Assembly (NCBI GenBank): GCA_004151065.3
Contig: NWUY0300008209.1
Coordinates: forward strand, 7,149-24,053
Direction of reading: 5' to 3'
DNA: 16,905 nucleotides
Source of the DNA: Larix sibirica
Lineage: Eukaryota; Streptophyta; Pinopsida; Pinales; Pinaceae
The notes beneath the pieces were generated by a model, which did not search any database, had not been told where the DNA came from, and worked only from the letters and a program-made list of their open reading frames with translations. Within the stretch, counting starts at the first letter, position 1, and each line of letters opens with the position of its first letter. Positions 1-10,410 of this stretch are shown here, in pieces. A program made the translations under genes and the position numbers.

Positions 1-55
1 AAAAGTAGAAAAGATAAAAAAAAATAAAAATAAAAATAAATAAATAAATAAATTT
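1..55. repeat. A/T-rich simple repeat
   Basis: Runs of A interrupted by single T residues grade from AAAAT-type into AAAT-type repeats. This is low-complexity sequence with no coding content. It may be a retroposon A-tail cut by the window edge or an ordinary microsatellite, and the missing left flank prevents a choice. Confidence 0.8.
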
Positions 56-135
56 AACCTGCATAATCCAATAGTTATCAAAAAAACTAAATATAAACCT
101 ACATAATCCAATAATTATAATAAAATATATATATA
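56..135. repeat. Two-copy 40-bp tandem repeat
   Basis: The block beginning AACCTGCATAATCCAATA at 56 recurs as AACCTACATAATCCAATA at 96, a period of 40. The second half of each unit is AT-only and more diverged. Partial echoes (AAACCGACACAT near 137 and AAACCTACACAT near 300) suggest a formerly longer array. Confidence 0.7.
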
Positions 136-2332
136 TAAACCGACACATATAAGGTGTCTACTTAAAAATATAAAAATAGAAATGATTGGAGAGCCCTATC
201 ACCAATTCTATTGTGAAAATCTACAAATAAATTCTTTATAAACTGCCAAGAATGTATATGACAATAAAGTTAATCACTAATAATCAAGAAAGTAAATATA
301 AACCTACACATCACTGGTAATAGTATATGACGAGCAAAAATGCTCAAATCATGAAAAATTCCCATATAAGTGAATTCATTTAAAAAGGTTAAAATAAAGA
401 GGATTGACAAGTGTATCACCATTTCTATATTAAAAATATGCCAAGAAAATATTTAGGTTGATTGTTTAACGTATTTCTCACAAACAATTATTCATAAATT
501 TATTAAAAAAGGGACCTTGGTCAAGGGTTTACTAAACCTAGTTTCATTCCTCAATCAAGGGTCTTCCATGCTTGTCAAGAACCCCTGATCAAGTGTTTAT
601 TCAATGTTACTATTGAGGTATTAATAGCCCGATCATCTCTTAAAATTGCATTGATCGAGGGTATGAAAAAAATCACATTCTTCCTTACCAAAAGTGTTAC
701 GCAACTTCATGGATTCACCCAAGCTTCAATGCATTTGTGTATTTATACTTGAAACTAACAATGGAATGTTCTTGTAAATGACAAGTTCATAAGTTTTTTG
801 CAAACTTTCATGTTTTCTTCTCTATGTGCAATAAATATGTTTCAATAAATTCTTCAATGTATAAACGTGAATAAGCATAGCATGAGAGGTTCAATACAAA
901 CACAATGAAGGCTTCAATTCATTTGTATGAGTGTCAAAACAATCCAATGAACCTTGTTCAAAGCATGAAACATTCAAAGTATTTGTGCATAATCATTCAT
1001 TGAAAATGTATATGTATACTCCAAGTATGGTTTCTTCATAGAAATGACAAGTTCATAATATTTTTCAAAAACTTTGCATGAAGGCATATTTGTATGAACA
1101 TGAAGTTTGTGCAAAAGAATGAGTGATTTGACAAAAAATCATGAACATGAAAGATTCAATCCACGGGCATGAAAAACCTAATGCATAAACATGAAAACTC
1201 CAAGCATGAGCATCACCATGAAGGATGCAAGGCACACGTATGAGAGCTTCAACTCGGAAATGTATCTTAATGAAACAGGAAGTTGTTGCAAATTGTGTAT
1301 GAAAAAATTAAAAACAAGTTGAACATTCCATCAAACATGTAAATGCAAGTTCTATAAAGGAGCTACCATGTCTATGCAAGTATAATATCAATTTAGGAAA
1401 ATTTAAAACAAAGTCTTTCAAATGCAAAAGACTTTCAACAATTCCAAATATTCAAGTTTTTAAGCAAAGGAATGGATGTTAAATCTTGGTTTCTTTTGCT
1501 TGATTATTTTTCTCTTCTTTCTTTGGATCCTAGATACATGAATGGCTTCAAATTTAGTCTTATACTTCACTTACAAATTCACAACAAAAACTTCAATAAT
1601 TAAATGCAAAGAGAATAGGAAACAAGCAAATGGTGATGGAGACAAACACCTACTCCAACATGAATCCTCAAAGCTCAGCCTTGAAATAAATGATCTTACA
1701 ATTGGAAATTTCAATGGAAAGCAACAAAACTTGAACTTCAAGAAGAATAGTTGAAAAAGCAACATTGAAACTCTTTCATCTTCACTATGGGTATGCCAAA
1801 GATTAAGTATTAGGGAATTGGTTTCCTATATGGTTTTAAATCTTCTAACAACAAAACCACATATAATTGATTCTTAGAATTCCATCCAGGGTGCTCCAAG
1901 CCTTAACTAATGTGATTTCCTCCAAGTATGAAAACAATGTACTTGAGAGGGTTTTAACTTGTGTTTTCTCATATATGTTCAAGCTACCCACTCAAACTAA
2001 AAACCTTGCTCCAAAGACTCAAATTGTTGAAAATTGAATATAGTTTAAGCCACATGACTTCCCTCAAGTTCTCAATGTTGCATATGGTCTAGCACAACAT
2101 TTCACTTATGTTTATGATTATCATAGCTCCAACATTGTGCAAACCTACAAAATCAAGAATAAATACATTAGAAAGAAAGTAGATAAAAAGAAAATAAGAG
2201 TTGCAAATGAAAAATGGAATACTGGAAGTGGAATGGCTTTGTTGGGGCTCTTAAATGCTAAAGGATCTATCCTCATGTTGATGGGATATGAATGGACACT
2301 CCAAATAATTGGATATAAACGTTAGGTACCAA
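136..2332. other. Gene-free AT-rich intergenic DNA with degenerate repeats
   Basis: I see no supported gene here. The longest frames (about 60-70 codons at 1,542-1,754 on plus, 1,571-1,765 on minus and 2,137-2,325 on plus) are low-complexity, overlap each other or lack recognisable domains. From about 700 to 1,260 the DNA is unusually rich in CATGAA, CTTCAA and TTTGTATGA words. It contains a direct repeat around AAATGACAAGTTCATAA (776-812 and 1042-1080), consistent with an old, degenerate repeat or transposon remnant. Between 500 and 600 the words TCAAGGGT and GATCAAG recur several times. Confidence 0.5.
776..1080. repeat. Diverged direct repeat, 266 bp apart
   Basis: The segment starting AAATGACAAGTTCATAA at 776 recurs at 1042. 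In both copies it is followed by T-rich sequence, then CAAA and ACTTT, then CATG. Shared similarity is about 37 bp. The sequence between the copies shares many short words with both, which fits a degenerate tandem array better than two transposon ends. Confidence 0.5.
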
Positions 2333-2374
2333 ATCACTTACCTAGAGGGCATGTGATGTCATGTGGTAAGTGAT
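2333..2374. repeat. Perfect 10-bp inverted repeat (hairpin 1)
   Basis: ATCACTTACC at 2333-2342 pairs exactly with GGTAAGTGAT at 2365-2374 across a 22-nt spacer. GTAC lies outside both arms (2327-2330 and 2375-2378), so the symmetry extends to 14 bp if a 3-nt insertion in the left arm is allowed. No function is evident. Confidence 0.6.
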
Positions 2375-2377
2375 GTA

Positions 2378-2413
2378 CTCATTCTTGCCGTAATCACTAA
2401 GTTTAAGAATGAG
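2378..2413. repeat. Perfect 9-bp inverted repeat (hairpin 2)
   Basis: CTCATTCTT at 2378-2386 pairs exactly with AAGAATGAG at 2405-2413 across an 18-nt spacer. It begins where the symmetry of the preceding hairpin ends. Its spacer carries TAATCACTAAGTT, which recurs directly at 2474-2486. It could be part of a transposon terminal structure. Confidence 0.55.
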
Positions 2414-4865
2414 AAGAGTTGGGTTTCAATGCTTCCTAGCTTCCAAACTGAGTGATGGTCTTCTTTTCCAATTTAATCACTAAGTTGAGAGTGTAGGAAG
2501 GGAATCAATTCCGTGGAGGGTCTCTTGGCTTGCTAGGTGAGAAATGGGCATTAATTTTTCTTAAAAACTAATTTTTAAATGATTTTATTTACCCGGGTAT
2601 GCCAAACCTTGTCTAGCTCAAGATGAAGAGACACATGTGCCACTTTGGGTCTCTAGTGTCCTTCATAGCTAGAAATATGCCCAAGAGAGGCACATTGCTT
2701 TCTTATAAGGACAAGAAGCCTCCCGAGTGAGAAATTTGCTCAAAATTTGAGGATTTTATCTCAAGTATCAAAAGCATCAAACTAATGTAAAAACCTAGAT
2801 ATACACTCTATGACTTCTAAAACACAATCCCTTAGTTTATCCATTAAAAATATAGGGTTTCCCATCGATTTGATTACTTGTTCAAGTCTTCGCTAGTCGT
2901 TGGGAGTGTTTTGGGATCCAACAAATTCATGATCATTCATACCCTAAGACAAGATTCAAAAATCATGCATGGATATCCCAACACCATTATTAGACATCAC
3001 CATTTCACTAGGATTGAAAAGCTCTTAGCAATAACCCCAATGGATATTAAAAAATTTAATTATTTTCTTGTCAATGAGACCCCTCTTTTTCTAGGATTTG
3101 TAATGCATAACTCACTAATTTGGGCTTGGATCAATCATTTGTTGATGAGTCTATTAGACACCAAGATATTTCCAATGAGTGTTTGGTGGCATCATTTTGA
3201 TTTCATTCACCATACTTCACTAAACTAGGAAGCAAAAACTAGGTCACTTATAAGAAAAAATAATTTATGTTTTCATAGATGCATATTTAAGAATAGAAAT
3301 CCATCAATTGAGTTGTGTCCCTATGAACCAAGAAAATATATGAAGACCCATTCAACATGTTTAAAATATGCATAAAGTGGCCACCAAGCTAATGTATTGA
3401 TTTTTGTGCAAATAGCCATTTCTCCAAAATATAAGTTTCCTTCCCACTCTCACATTCCTATCATATAGGATTTGATGCATATTAGTGACTTTGTTGATAT
3501 CTCACTCTATGAACCATATTTGTATGCATGAAGAAGGCCTCTGGGAACACAATACATTGATGAGGGAACACTTAATAAAATCATCAATTTGACTTGAAAC
3601 TCATCCACAAGATTTCCATTGATCATGAATTCATGATTGATGTAGTTGAAAAAATAATCTGCATGCATGTTGGCCAACTTCATGATTTCGTCACTTAAGC
3701 ACCATTCCCACCATGCTCAATGCCACTTTTCCAACTCCATTGTTGTTAGAGATGGAATTTAAAAACCAATCAACCCTACAAATCTGACGCTTTTTTTAGT
3801 TTGATTGACATTTTTCATACTTTAAAAAATATTTGTGACAGACATTGGAAAATTGTAACCGTATTTGACAGCCAAATTACCTCATGATGGGCAATTTGGT
3901 CATTAAATTCCATCAGTTATTGTTGTGAATCACATGTTGCAATAATGTAAGTTGCATTATTATGACATTTCATTGTTAGATGCAACAAGATGTCACTGCC
4001 ATACACTTTAAATCCTTATTTTTTATTGTCTCACATCATTCTCATGGAAATTGTTGCCAATCCCATGTCCTCTTATTTGCTAGGTACTCAAACTTTTATA
4101 CAATATCACGTTGATCAATATAAATGTGCTTATAATTGATTCTCCAATATCATTTTTAGTAAGAAACAACATATCAAATCATAAAATGATGTGAGCAATG
4201 AATCAACCACAAAATGTATGATCCAAACATCTTCATGCATGAGTAAAGATATGTATAACATAAATAATATGAGATCTTGTGTTAAGTAAGACTCATAAAA
4301 TAACCATTGATGAGCAAGCAAGAATATGTTCTATGCAATCATTCAAGCTTGAATTATAACTAAAAAATGTAATCCTACACGCAATCACAAGGTCATGAAA
4401 GTGATTTGTCATTATACTAGGCCATCAATTCAAAAGGGTTAATAGACTAAAACAATATCATACTCAAATTATAGTGTCACACAAACAATATATACTCCAA
4501 AATGTAATCATACAAGTGGCAAGCCAATGAAATCATCATCCACACACAAGCAAATTTCGACCAAGTGCAATCAAGTTAGATTAAGACATGATGAGGAATG
4601 CATGTATGCCTTTAATCACAAGGTAAGTCATGCTATTGATATGCTCAATCTTCTTTATGCACCTTACAAACACTCACCTAGATTAAGGTAGTCAAGAAAT
4701 GTGTGCTTGAAGATAAAGTTGAAAGTATGCAATTTCATAAAGAAATGGGGTCCCCAAGTCTATCGGCTTGGGTTATTTGAGGCCTCAATGGAAAGTAGGG
4801 AGGATTTGACTCATTATTATAAATATGTGGATTTTATGGGACACAAATACTTTAAATGGGGAGGC
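2414..4865. other. Gene-free intergenic stretch
   Basis: I found no recognisable gene, RNA or intact mobile element. The longest frame (plus, 2,878-3,228, about 116 codons) opens only at a TTG codon, starts beside an AT-rich region and shows no domain, signal peptide or compositional coding signal, so I do not call it. A minus-strand frame of 63 codons at 4,130-4,321 is equally unsupported. A small inverted repeat (CCAAATT ... AATTTGG) lies near 3,873-3,900. Text-like similarity to decayed retroelement spacer is likely but cannot be proved by eye. Confidence 0.45.
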
Positions 4866-4867
4866 AT

Positions 4868-4975
4868 AATTTTATTTTATTTTTAAGCTAGTACCCATGG
4901 AGTTTCGAACCAGTGACCTAACACAAGGAGTTCCTTAACAGTAAACCCATCCACCGTCTATTATACACCTTGTGG
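4868..4975 (-). mobile_element. tRNA-derived SINE-like element
   Basis: Read on the minus strand, this segment has an internal RNA polymerase III promoter of tRNA type. The A-box-like sequence TGGGTTTACTG is at 4949-4939. A near-perfect B box, GGTTCGAAACT against the consensus GGTTCGANNCC, is at 4911-4901. The box starts are 38 nt apart, a normal tRNA spacing. The sequence then runs into an A-rich tail (AAAAATAAAATAAAATT) at the low-coordinate end, as expected for a retroposed SINE. The head lies near the G/C-rich run at about 4,975. A CCTCCCC-like motif flanks both ends and may be a weak target-site duplication. I do not recognise the exact family. A diverged tRNA pseudogene is the alternative. 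Confidence 0.55.
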
Positions 4976-6849
4976 GCTTGGGGGGAGGGGGATGATTTAA
5001 AATGGATCCATGAACATGTTTTAAGTATAAGAGCTCCAAGATCTAAGGATCCATAATGAATTATGAAAAGGTTTTGAGTACTTGGATTGAACAAAGAGCT
5101 TGTGTGTTGAACAAAAGCAAGATATACCATATTTGTCATCCTAGAATAGTAGTTTCTACAACTATAAAATTCCATCTCCTCTCCTCCTTGGGTGGGTGAA
5201 TCATTTTCCTTACCTACAAATTTAGCATATGGAGTTACTAAAAACTTAGGTCTTTAATTAAATGACAATTTCCTTGATTTCCTAGAGGCATGTGTAATTC
5301 ATCATGGAAAGAGGAAGTTCGAATATCATATTTCATTACTAATATTATCCAATAGAGGGTGCAAATGGTGGATGGTGATTAATCCACATCACCCCCTTAA
5401 CTCCCTTGGTACACTTGCGTTATGTGTAACTTATGTTGTTGAGGCTTTCAATTTATGGGTAGAGTGGGAAATGCTATGTGGAAGGAAAATTGGTATGATA
5501 CATACTCCACATCAAACATCTAACACTCAATCTCCTATACACATGAAAAAATGAGATAAGATGTTTGGATCCTTGTGAGAACATTTGGAAAAGCCTCAAC
5601 ATACATTGTGATAACCAATATGGAGGAACAACATGAAGAAGGGAGGATATAGGGTGATATTGTTAATGGTGTCCAAACCACCATTTGCTTATAGATAATA
5701 TCAAGGGTTCATATTTAATATCAATATTTCTAAATAAATGTTTATATACGATGATTCAAATCATGTGCCTAATCAACAATATATGCAAGATGTGCATATT
5801 TCTAATTTCCGTAAACGTATCCATCAAACTTTGTGAATGGTGTTATCCATTTGGTGGTTATCGAGCATGCTATATGAAATTTATTTAAGGATTTGATTCT
5901 ACAACATCCTTCCTTCTACTTGTTCTTTGATAAGGAGTGCAATATGGAATCCACAATGGGACCAAGTAACCTGCCAAATAGAACAATCCTAAAATGCTTG
6001 GAAGATGAGAAATATTAAGGTAGAGGTTACATAAGTTGTAATTGATTCTTGAATTGATAATTAGAGTTGGACATGTCCAACAATTTGGGGAAGGAGTATG
6101 AAGGAGTATTGGTTAAGGGAGAAGAAGAAGACTTGCTACTTTGGAGTTCATAGTAAGCATTATAGAATAGTAGAAAAGGAAGTAAATGAATCATGTTATA
6201 GTAGAGATAGAGTCCAATTCATAGTATAATTGGTCTTAAGATCCTTTCATAAGCTATAATAAGTGCTCATTAGAATTTTTCCACTCTAGAAGTAGAGACT
6301 AGAAAAGTTTATGATTTGCATGTATTAGTGTTTCTAGAAGAGTTGAGAATAGATAGTAGACAAATAATAAGAGTAGAAGAAGAATTGATCATTGTAGCAT
6401 TTAATTCAATTACATAATGAAGAAACTCTAAAATCCATATTCCCGAAAATTTGTTATATTTTTGGTTGCTCTGAAGGAGTATACACCATACTAGGAGAGT
6501 GATTTATGTGATGTGGGGTGAATGGTGAAACCTTACCCCCTTGTTGCACATTAGACTATTTTGTTTGATTAACATTTGGAGAGCTTAATATATGTGGGTG
6601 CTTGTCCTTGAGATATACCTCTTCTAGAAGTAGTTATCTTATATGGCATTGACATATTCTACATGGGGCACATGTTGAGGAAAATGGGGCCTTGATATAG
6701 GATGTGGAGGATTATTAGGAACTCAAAGGAAGGGTGCTTGGCCTGAGGATAAGTGAGACCAACTGGAACACTCTCAAAGGTTGAGCATTTGGATTGAGGG
6801 TTTTTTTTATGGTGGTCACACTACTTGGAGTTTGTTTTGGACCTAGGAT
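4976..6849. other. Gene-free intergenic stretch
   Basis: It opens with an unusual G-run (4,979-4,991) next to the SINE-like head. No credible gene follows. Frames of 60-85 codons (minus 4,918-5,175; plus 5,372-5,554; plus 5,685-5,888) have no domains, and the first simply reads through the SINE. From about 6,000 to 6,450 the DNA is rich in AGTAGA, AGAAG and TAGAGT words, giving a purine-biased plus strand. No tandem period is clear. Confidence 0.45.
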
Positions 6850-7010
6850 GCACATGTGGAGTGGGAGTGTTAGAGCTTGGATTCTTTCTTACAGAGTAGG
6901 AAACCTTGTGATAAGGAGTGCTTGACATGTGGATCCTTTTTTAGAGAGCATGCAACCTTGTGATGAGGAGTGCCTAACATGTGGAGCCTTAGCTTAGAGA
7001 GGACACCACT
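6850..7010. repeat. 52-bp imperfect tandem repeat cluster
   Basis: AACCTTGTGATAAGGAGTGC at 6902 recurs as AACCTTGTGATGAGGAGTGC at 6954. Both copies are followed by C/T-TRACATGTGGA and then a T-rich or AGAGAG segment, giving a 52-bp period. A third, partial and shifted copy of ACATGTGGA lies at 6852-6860. A minus-strand frame (6,870-7,142) through this block is a by-product of the repeat and not a gene. Confidence 0.6.
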
Positions 7011-7496
7011 TGGGAGGTGATGTACAACCATCATATGCCATGTGCACACTTTGGAGGAGTGGTCCTCATGTGAACCTACTCTAGTGGATTCTATCATATT
7101 TCTTATGGACTTAGTCCACTTTATATTATTGGCATCCCTCACCTATCTTGCATAAAGGGAGGATATTGGCTATTGGTGAGTCTTATAAGTTCATACTTTT
7201 GAGCTCATAAAATAAAGAGGAGGTTCTTAAGAAGGAAAACTAGGGTTTCTTGTCTTGTGGGATGTAAGTGAAGAGTTTTCAAAGATGTGTGGGTTGTAAG
7301 TTGTTCTTGTGTGATGGAAGTGGAGTTTGTGTGATGCATACTTGGTGAATCTCCTCGGTATCTTTTGTGATGCAAGTGAGAGATCCAAGTGTGGAATTCA
7401 TGTTGGTGTTAAAACTAACATGTTTCGGAACCTTTGATGTGGCTAGATAGTGTGGATATAGAGGGATAAAGTAATGGTGATCAAGATATCAAACAT
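7011..7496. other. Intergenic; possible old LTR-like promoter segment
   Basis: The 7,130-7,260 section has a TATA-like CTTATAAG (about 7,183-7,190), then CATAAAATAAAGAGG and an AGGGTTT motif. This resembles the TATA-to-R part of plant LTRs. No matching second copy, LTR ends or primer-binding site could be found, so this is only a possibility. The downstream 7,260-7,400 section repeats GTGTGATG and GATGCAAGTGA-type words. Confidence 0.25.
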
Positions 7497-7622
7497 ATGG
7501 CACCTCGAAGACAATTACCTAAACAATCTCACAAAGATCCTAGTTATAGTTTTATCCTAGATGAAATGGTACCTATGGAATACGTGGGGATATGTTTTCA
7601 TCAATGGGATTTAAATGGATGA
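7497..7622 (+). pseudogene. Short gag-start-like frame, decayed
   Basis: An ATG at 7497 opens a 41-codon frame beginning MAPRRQLPKQ and ending at TGA 7620-7622. A short basic, proline/arginine-rich N-terminus of this kind is common at the start of plant Ty3-type Gag proteins. It lies a few hundred bases after the possible LTR-like segment. Reading on in the same frame to about 7,985 gives scattered protein-like stretches broken by many stops, for example a segment beginning VDDLVGCVVCD near 7,905. No Gag zinc knuckle or enzyme motif survives. It may be a fossil gag start or pure chance. Confidence 0.2.
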
Positions 7623-8566
7623 GTTTGAGAGGTCTCCAAATTTCATTCTTATGACTATTCAATTCCCCGCATCATCAATAGAACTTGAAAAACACATGGG
7701 AGAAACTTACTCAACAATAAGTTTTTATGGGTGGGTTTGGATATGTTAAAGTTCAAATTCTATACACCATCATTAAAGATATGTAACAGTCCATGATGCA
7801 TACCAAAACTTTTGATGGAGTATTTCCCAATGCCTTAAATAAACCTCAATATCCAATCTATGGTTGACAAGTGGCATGGATGGAAGCCAATGAAAACCAT
7901 TATTATAGTGGATGATTTGGTAGGATGTGTGGTTTGTGACCTACATCAATCATTCTATGATGAACTAGAGTATGCCATTTGGGAATCCACATAGACACTA
8001 GTAACCCTTCAAACAACAATGCCATAACACATAGTAAGGTTCACCAAGAGTCAAGGAAGTAGTTGTTCAAATATTTTCACTAATTATAGATTGGCTACCA
8101 ACAATTCTTCGAAGTTGTAATAAGAGTTTAATTATTTTTCTCAATACTTGTTTGGCAATCTAGAGAACAGAGTAGCATAGTTTCATGAGAATGCACCGGC
8201 TTGGAGATTCTAGTGAAGCTAATGGTAGGAAACAAAATATTGTCTCTAAGCAGAGGAAGTATTCATGACTATAACATTTTGGATATTTGTGCATGGTAGT
8301 GAAGATCATTAATATTTTTTTGCAATCTAGCCATGTTTGAAATTCAATAAAGAGTCAAGCAAGACATTTTCATGTTGTATTTTACCCACATTGGATTTCT
8401 CCATGGTAAAATATTTGTGTCTACTATATGTGATTGTTGCTTGTTTCACTAAGTTCTTTGAAATTTTTAAAGTGTAGTAGGAATAATACATCATAGCATA
8501 AAAAACATAGAATATGAATCAAGTACATTGTAATTAATTGACTAGTGAGATACCCACAACAATTTA
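7623..8566. other. Gene-free intergenic stretch
   Basis: No supported gene. The left half may be fossil retroelement coding sequence continuing from the 7,497 frame, but stops are frequent in all frames. The right half is AT-rich and contains the possible LTR-terminus described at 8,391. Confidence 0.4.
8391..8450 (+). mobile_element. Possible fossil Copia-type LTR end
   Basis: TTGGATTTCTCCATGGTAAA followed by ATTTGTGTCT and then TGATTGTTGCTTG resembles the U5 end of plant Ty1/Copia LTRs. Those typically carry a stretch like GGGTTTYTCCACGTAAA, then TTGTGTCTTG, then a GATTG-type tail. No initiator-Met primer-binding site follows and no second LTR was seen. If real, it is a heavily decayed fragment or solo LTR end. 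The assignment rests only on recalled pattern similarity. Confidence 0.25.
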
Positions 8567-8825
8567 TGGATTGAAGGTAAAGAAAATAAAGTTTAACTAA
8601 AAATCACACCAAGGAATAAACATGGCCTTAGAAAACAACAAAGGGGACCTTGCCTAGGTACTAGACATCAAATTAGGAAAATGCATTCATGCACCTAGGC
8701 CTAGGAAAGAGACTAACTAAGAGGATGTTACAAATAGTGGTAATTTGTCTCAAGATGATGGGTGGCCTCATGGTAATCTTTGAGAGTTAATTGCATGTAT
8801 TCAAAATCCATGCACTATATATTGT
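8567..8825 (+). repeat. Diverged direct repeat, copy 1
   Basis: This segment matches 10,140-10,410 in order and orientation. Shared anchors are AAGGTAAAGAAA, CAAGGAATAAACATGG, AAAACAACAAAGG, ACCTTGCCTAGG, TTAGGAAAATGCATTCA-like sequence, the AGATGATGG word, CATGGTAA/TT, and a terminal TGCATG ... ATCCATGCACTA inverted repeat. Identity looks about 70-75% with small indels. The two copies could be eroded LTRs of one element, two insertions of one family, or a local duplication. Confidence 0.65.
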
Positions 8826-10139
8826 GGCCACGACATAAGTGTTCTCATTGAAGAAAATAACATTGAGGTTCCATGAAAAGAGCAAGTGACAAGCAATGAA
8901 AAGTAAAGCAAAGAGAAAAAATGTCTGAAACAATAGAAAACACAATGGTCATAATGGGGAAATTCCCATAAAACTATGGTGGAATAATTTGGTGCCCAAA
9001 CATAATGATGGAACCATCTAGGTCATCTCACGTCAACATCAAAATCACCAATGAAGAACCACAAAGACTCACGTGAATATAATAGTAAGAAAATCACACA
9101 AACTAAAGAAAGACACAACAACAATTTACCATTTTGATGATGATTTAGCTCACTAATAACACTCTGAAAACCATCACAATTTTTTTATAAGGGAGGCTTT
9201 ATAAAAACCACCCCAAGAAGTATATGTAAGGGAATTTTTATAAGTCCACCACTAAAACTCCAATTTCAAGGACTTTGGAGAGGTTTTATAAAGAAAAAAT
9301 TGTAACCTTTGGTGAAGCCAACAAAGGGGATGAAGCTCCACCAAGCTTCAAGTCATAATTGATATTTTTCCTTTGTAATTGAAATAATCTCCAATGAAAT
9401 GTAATATATATAAAAATCATTTTAAATATATTAGATAATAAAAGATAAATATTAGCAGATAGTGGATAAGGCTACCCTTTGTTTTCATGTGATCTCTCTT
9501 CAAATGTGGCTCTAATCACCCTCCTTGGAAGGGGGATTGAGAGAATCCAAGAGTAAACCATAAGGGAAAACCCTTGATTCACATCAATCAATGAGTAAAA
9601 AGGGAAGAATCAAAGATAAAGGATAAGCACAACATTGAAGGTATGTCCCCGCTATGAGGGATTTGATGAAGATTGTAGTTTCAAGTAACTCAAGTGCTTA
9701 AGGGTGAGAAAATTTTAATCAAAATCTAGCAAATTTTTTGAATGAGAGAAACTGTTCAGAACATTACAAAATGAGGGATATTGATAGATTATCTAAACCC
9801 AAAAGGGCATAAAAAACACATTAAATAACCATTGAGAAAAAAATCAATGGATCTCTACTAAACCATGAGTCAAAATGAGGGATCCACTAGCCTTAGAAAT
9901 ATTTGCAAGATTTTCATAGAAATAAGGTTCTCTAATACCCTAGTTTGTGAGAAACAAGAGTGATTGTATTGTACACCCCATTGTTGGCACACTAAGCATA
10001 GAATATAAAAGGGGAGGTCATCTTTGAACTCATTAATCCCTATGTGCACTCACAATGAATGTGAAAACATTGGGAACCTCCAAAAGGGAATCTTTAAAAC
10101 CAACCCAAGTGGACCAAATCAAACATGAATGTTGAGGTT
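8826..10139. other. Spacer between the two direct repeats
   Basis: This 1.3-kb stretch has no open frame worth calling on either strand. It is A-rich on the plus strand and contains an imperfect foldback (9,177-9,313). If the flanking repeats are old LTRs this would be a non-coding internal region, but I see no primer-binding site after copy 1 and no clear polypurine tract before copy 2. Confidence 0.4.
9177..9313. repeat. Imperfect foldback (inverted repeat)
   Basis: CTTTATAAAAACCACCCCAA at 9197-9216 pairs with TTGGAGAGGTTTTATAAAG at 9275-9293, with one gap and a few mismatches. Outside these arms, ACAATTTTTT at about 9177 pairs with AAAAAATTGT ending near 9303. Total span is about 130 bp with an inner loop near 58 nt. 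The size and AT-rich ends are compatible with a MITE or a small foldback element. No clear target-site duplication is visible. Confidence 0.4.
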
Positions 10140-10410
10140 GATCCAAGGTAAAGAAAGGAATGTCCAACTAAGGAACCCATCAAGGAATAAACATGGCCAA
10201 AATACAACATAAGAAAACAACAAAGGAAACCTTGCCTAGGCATTAGACATTAAATGGGCAAAATATATTCACGCATATAGACCTAAGCAATTAGGGACTA
10301 ACCAAGGGGAGATTACCAATACCAATAATATGTATCGAGATGATGGAATGCATCATGGTTAAATTTGGGCATTAAGTGCATGGATGGAAGATCCATGCAC
10401 TAAAATGTTA
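10140..10410 (+). repeat. Diverged direct repeat, copy 2
   Basis: This is the second copy of the segment at 8,567-8,825, about 1.57 kb downstream in the same orientation. Near its right end it holds a perfect 10-bp hairpin, AGTGCATGGA (10375-10384) and TCCATGCACT (10392-10401), with a 7-nt loop. The equivalent place in copy 1 keeps a weaker form of the same hairpin. Similarity fades after about 10,410. Confidence 0.65.

Noticed and set aside
2878-3228. 116-codon plus-strand open frame
   Set aside because: It begins at a TTG codon, has no domain, signal or composition shift, and sits in DNA that otherwise looks like decayed intergenic sequence. A frame of this length is possible by chance in 17 kb.
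4918-5175. 85-codon minus-strand frame
   Set aside because: It reads through the SINE-like head and the G-run, and has no start context or domain.
6870-7142. 90-codon minus-strand open frame
   Set aside because: It reads through the 52-bp repeat cluster, which explains the lack of stops. The product is a repeat of HVKH/HML-type stretches with no domain.
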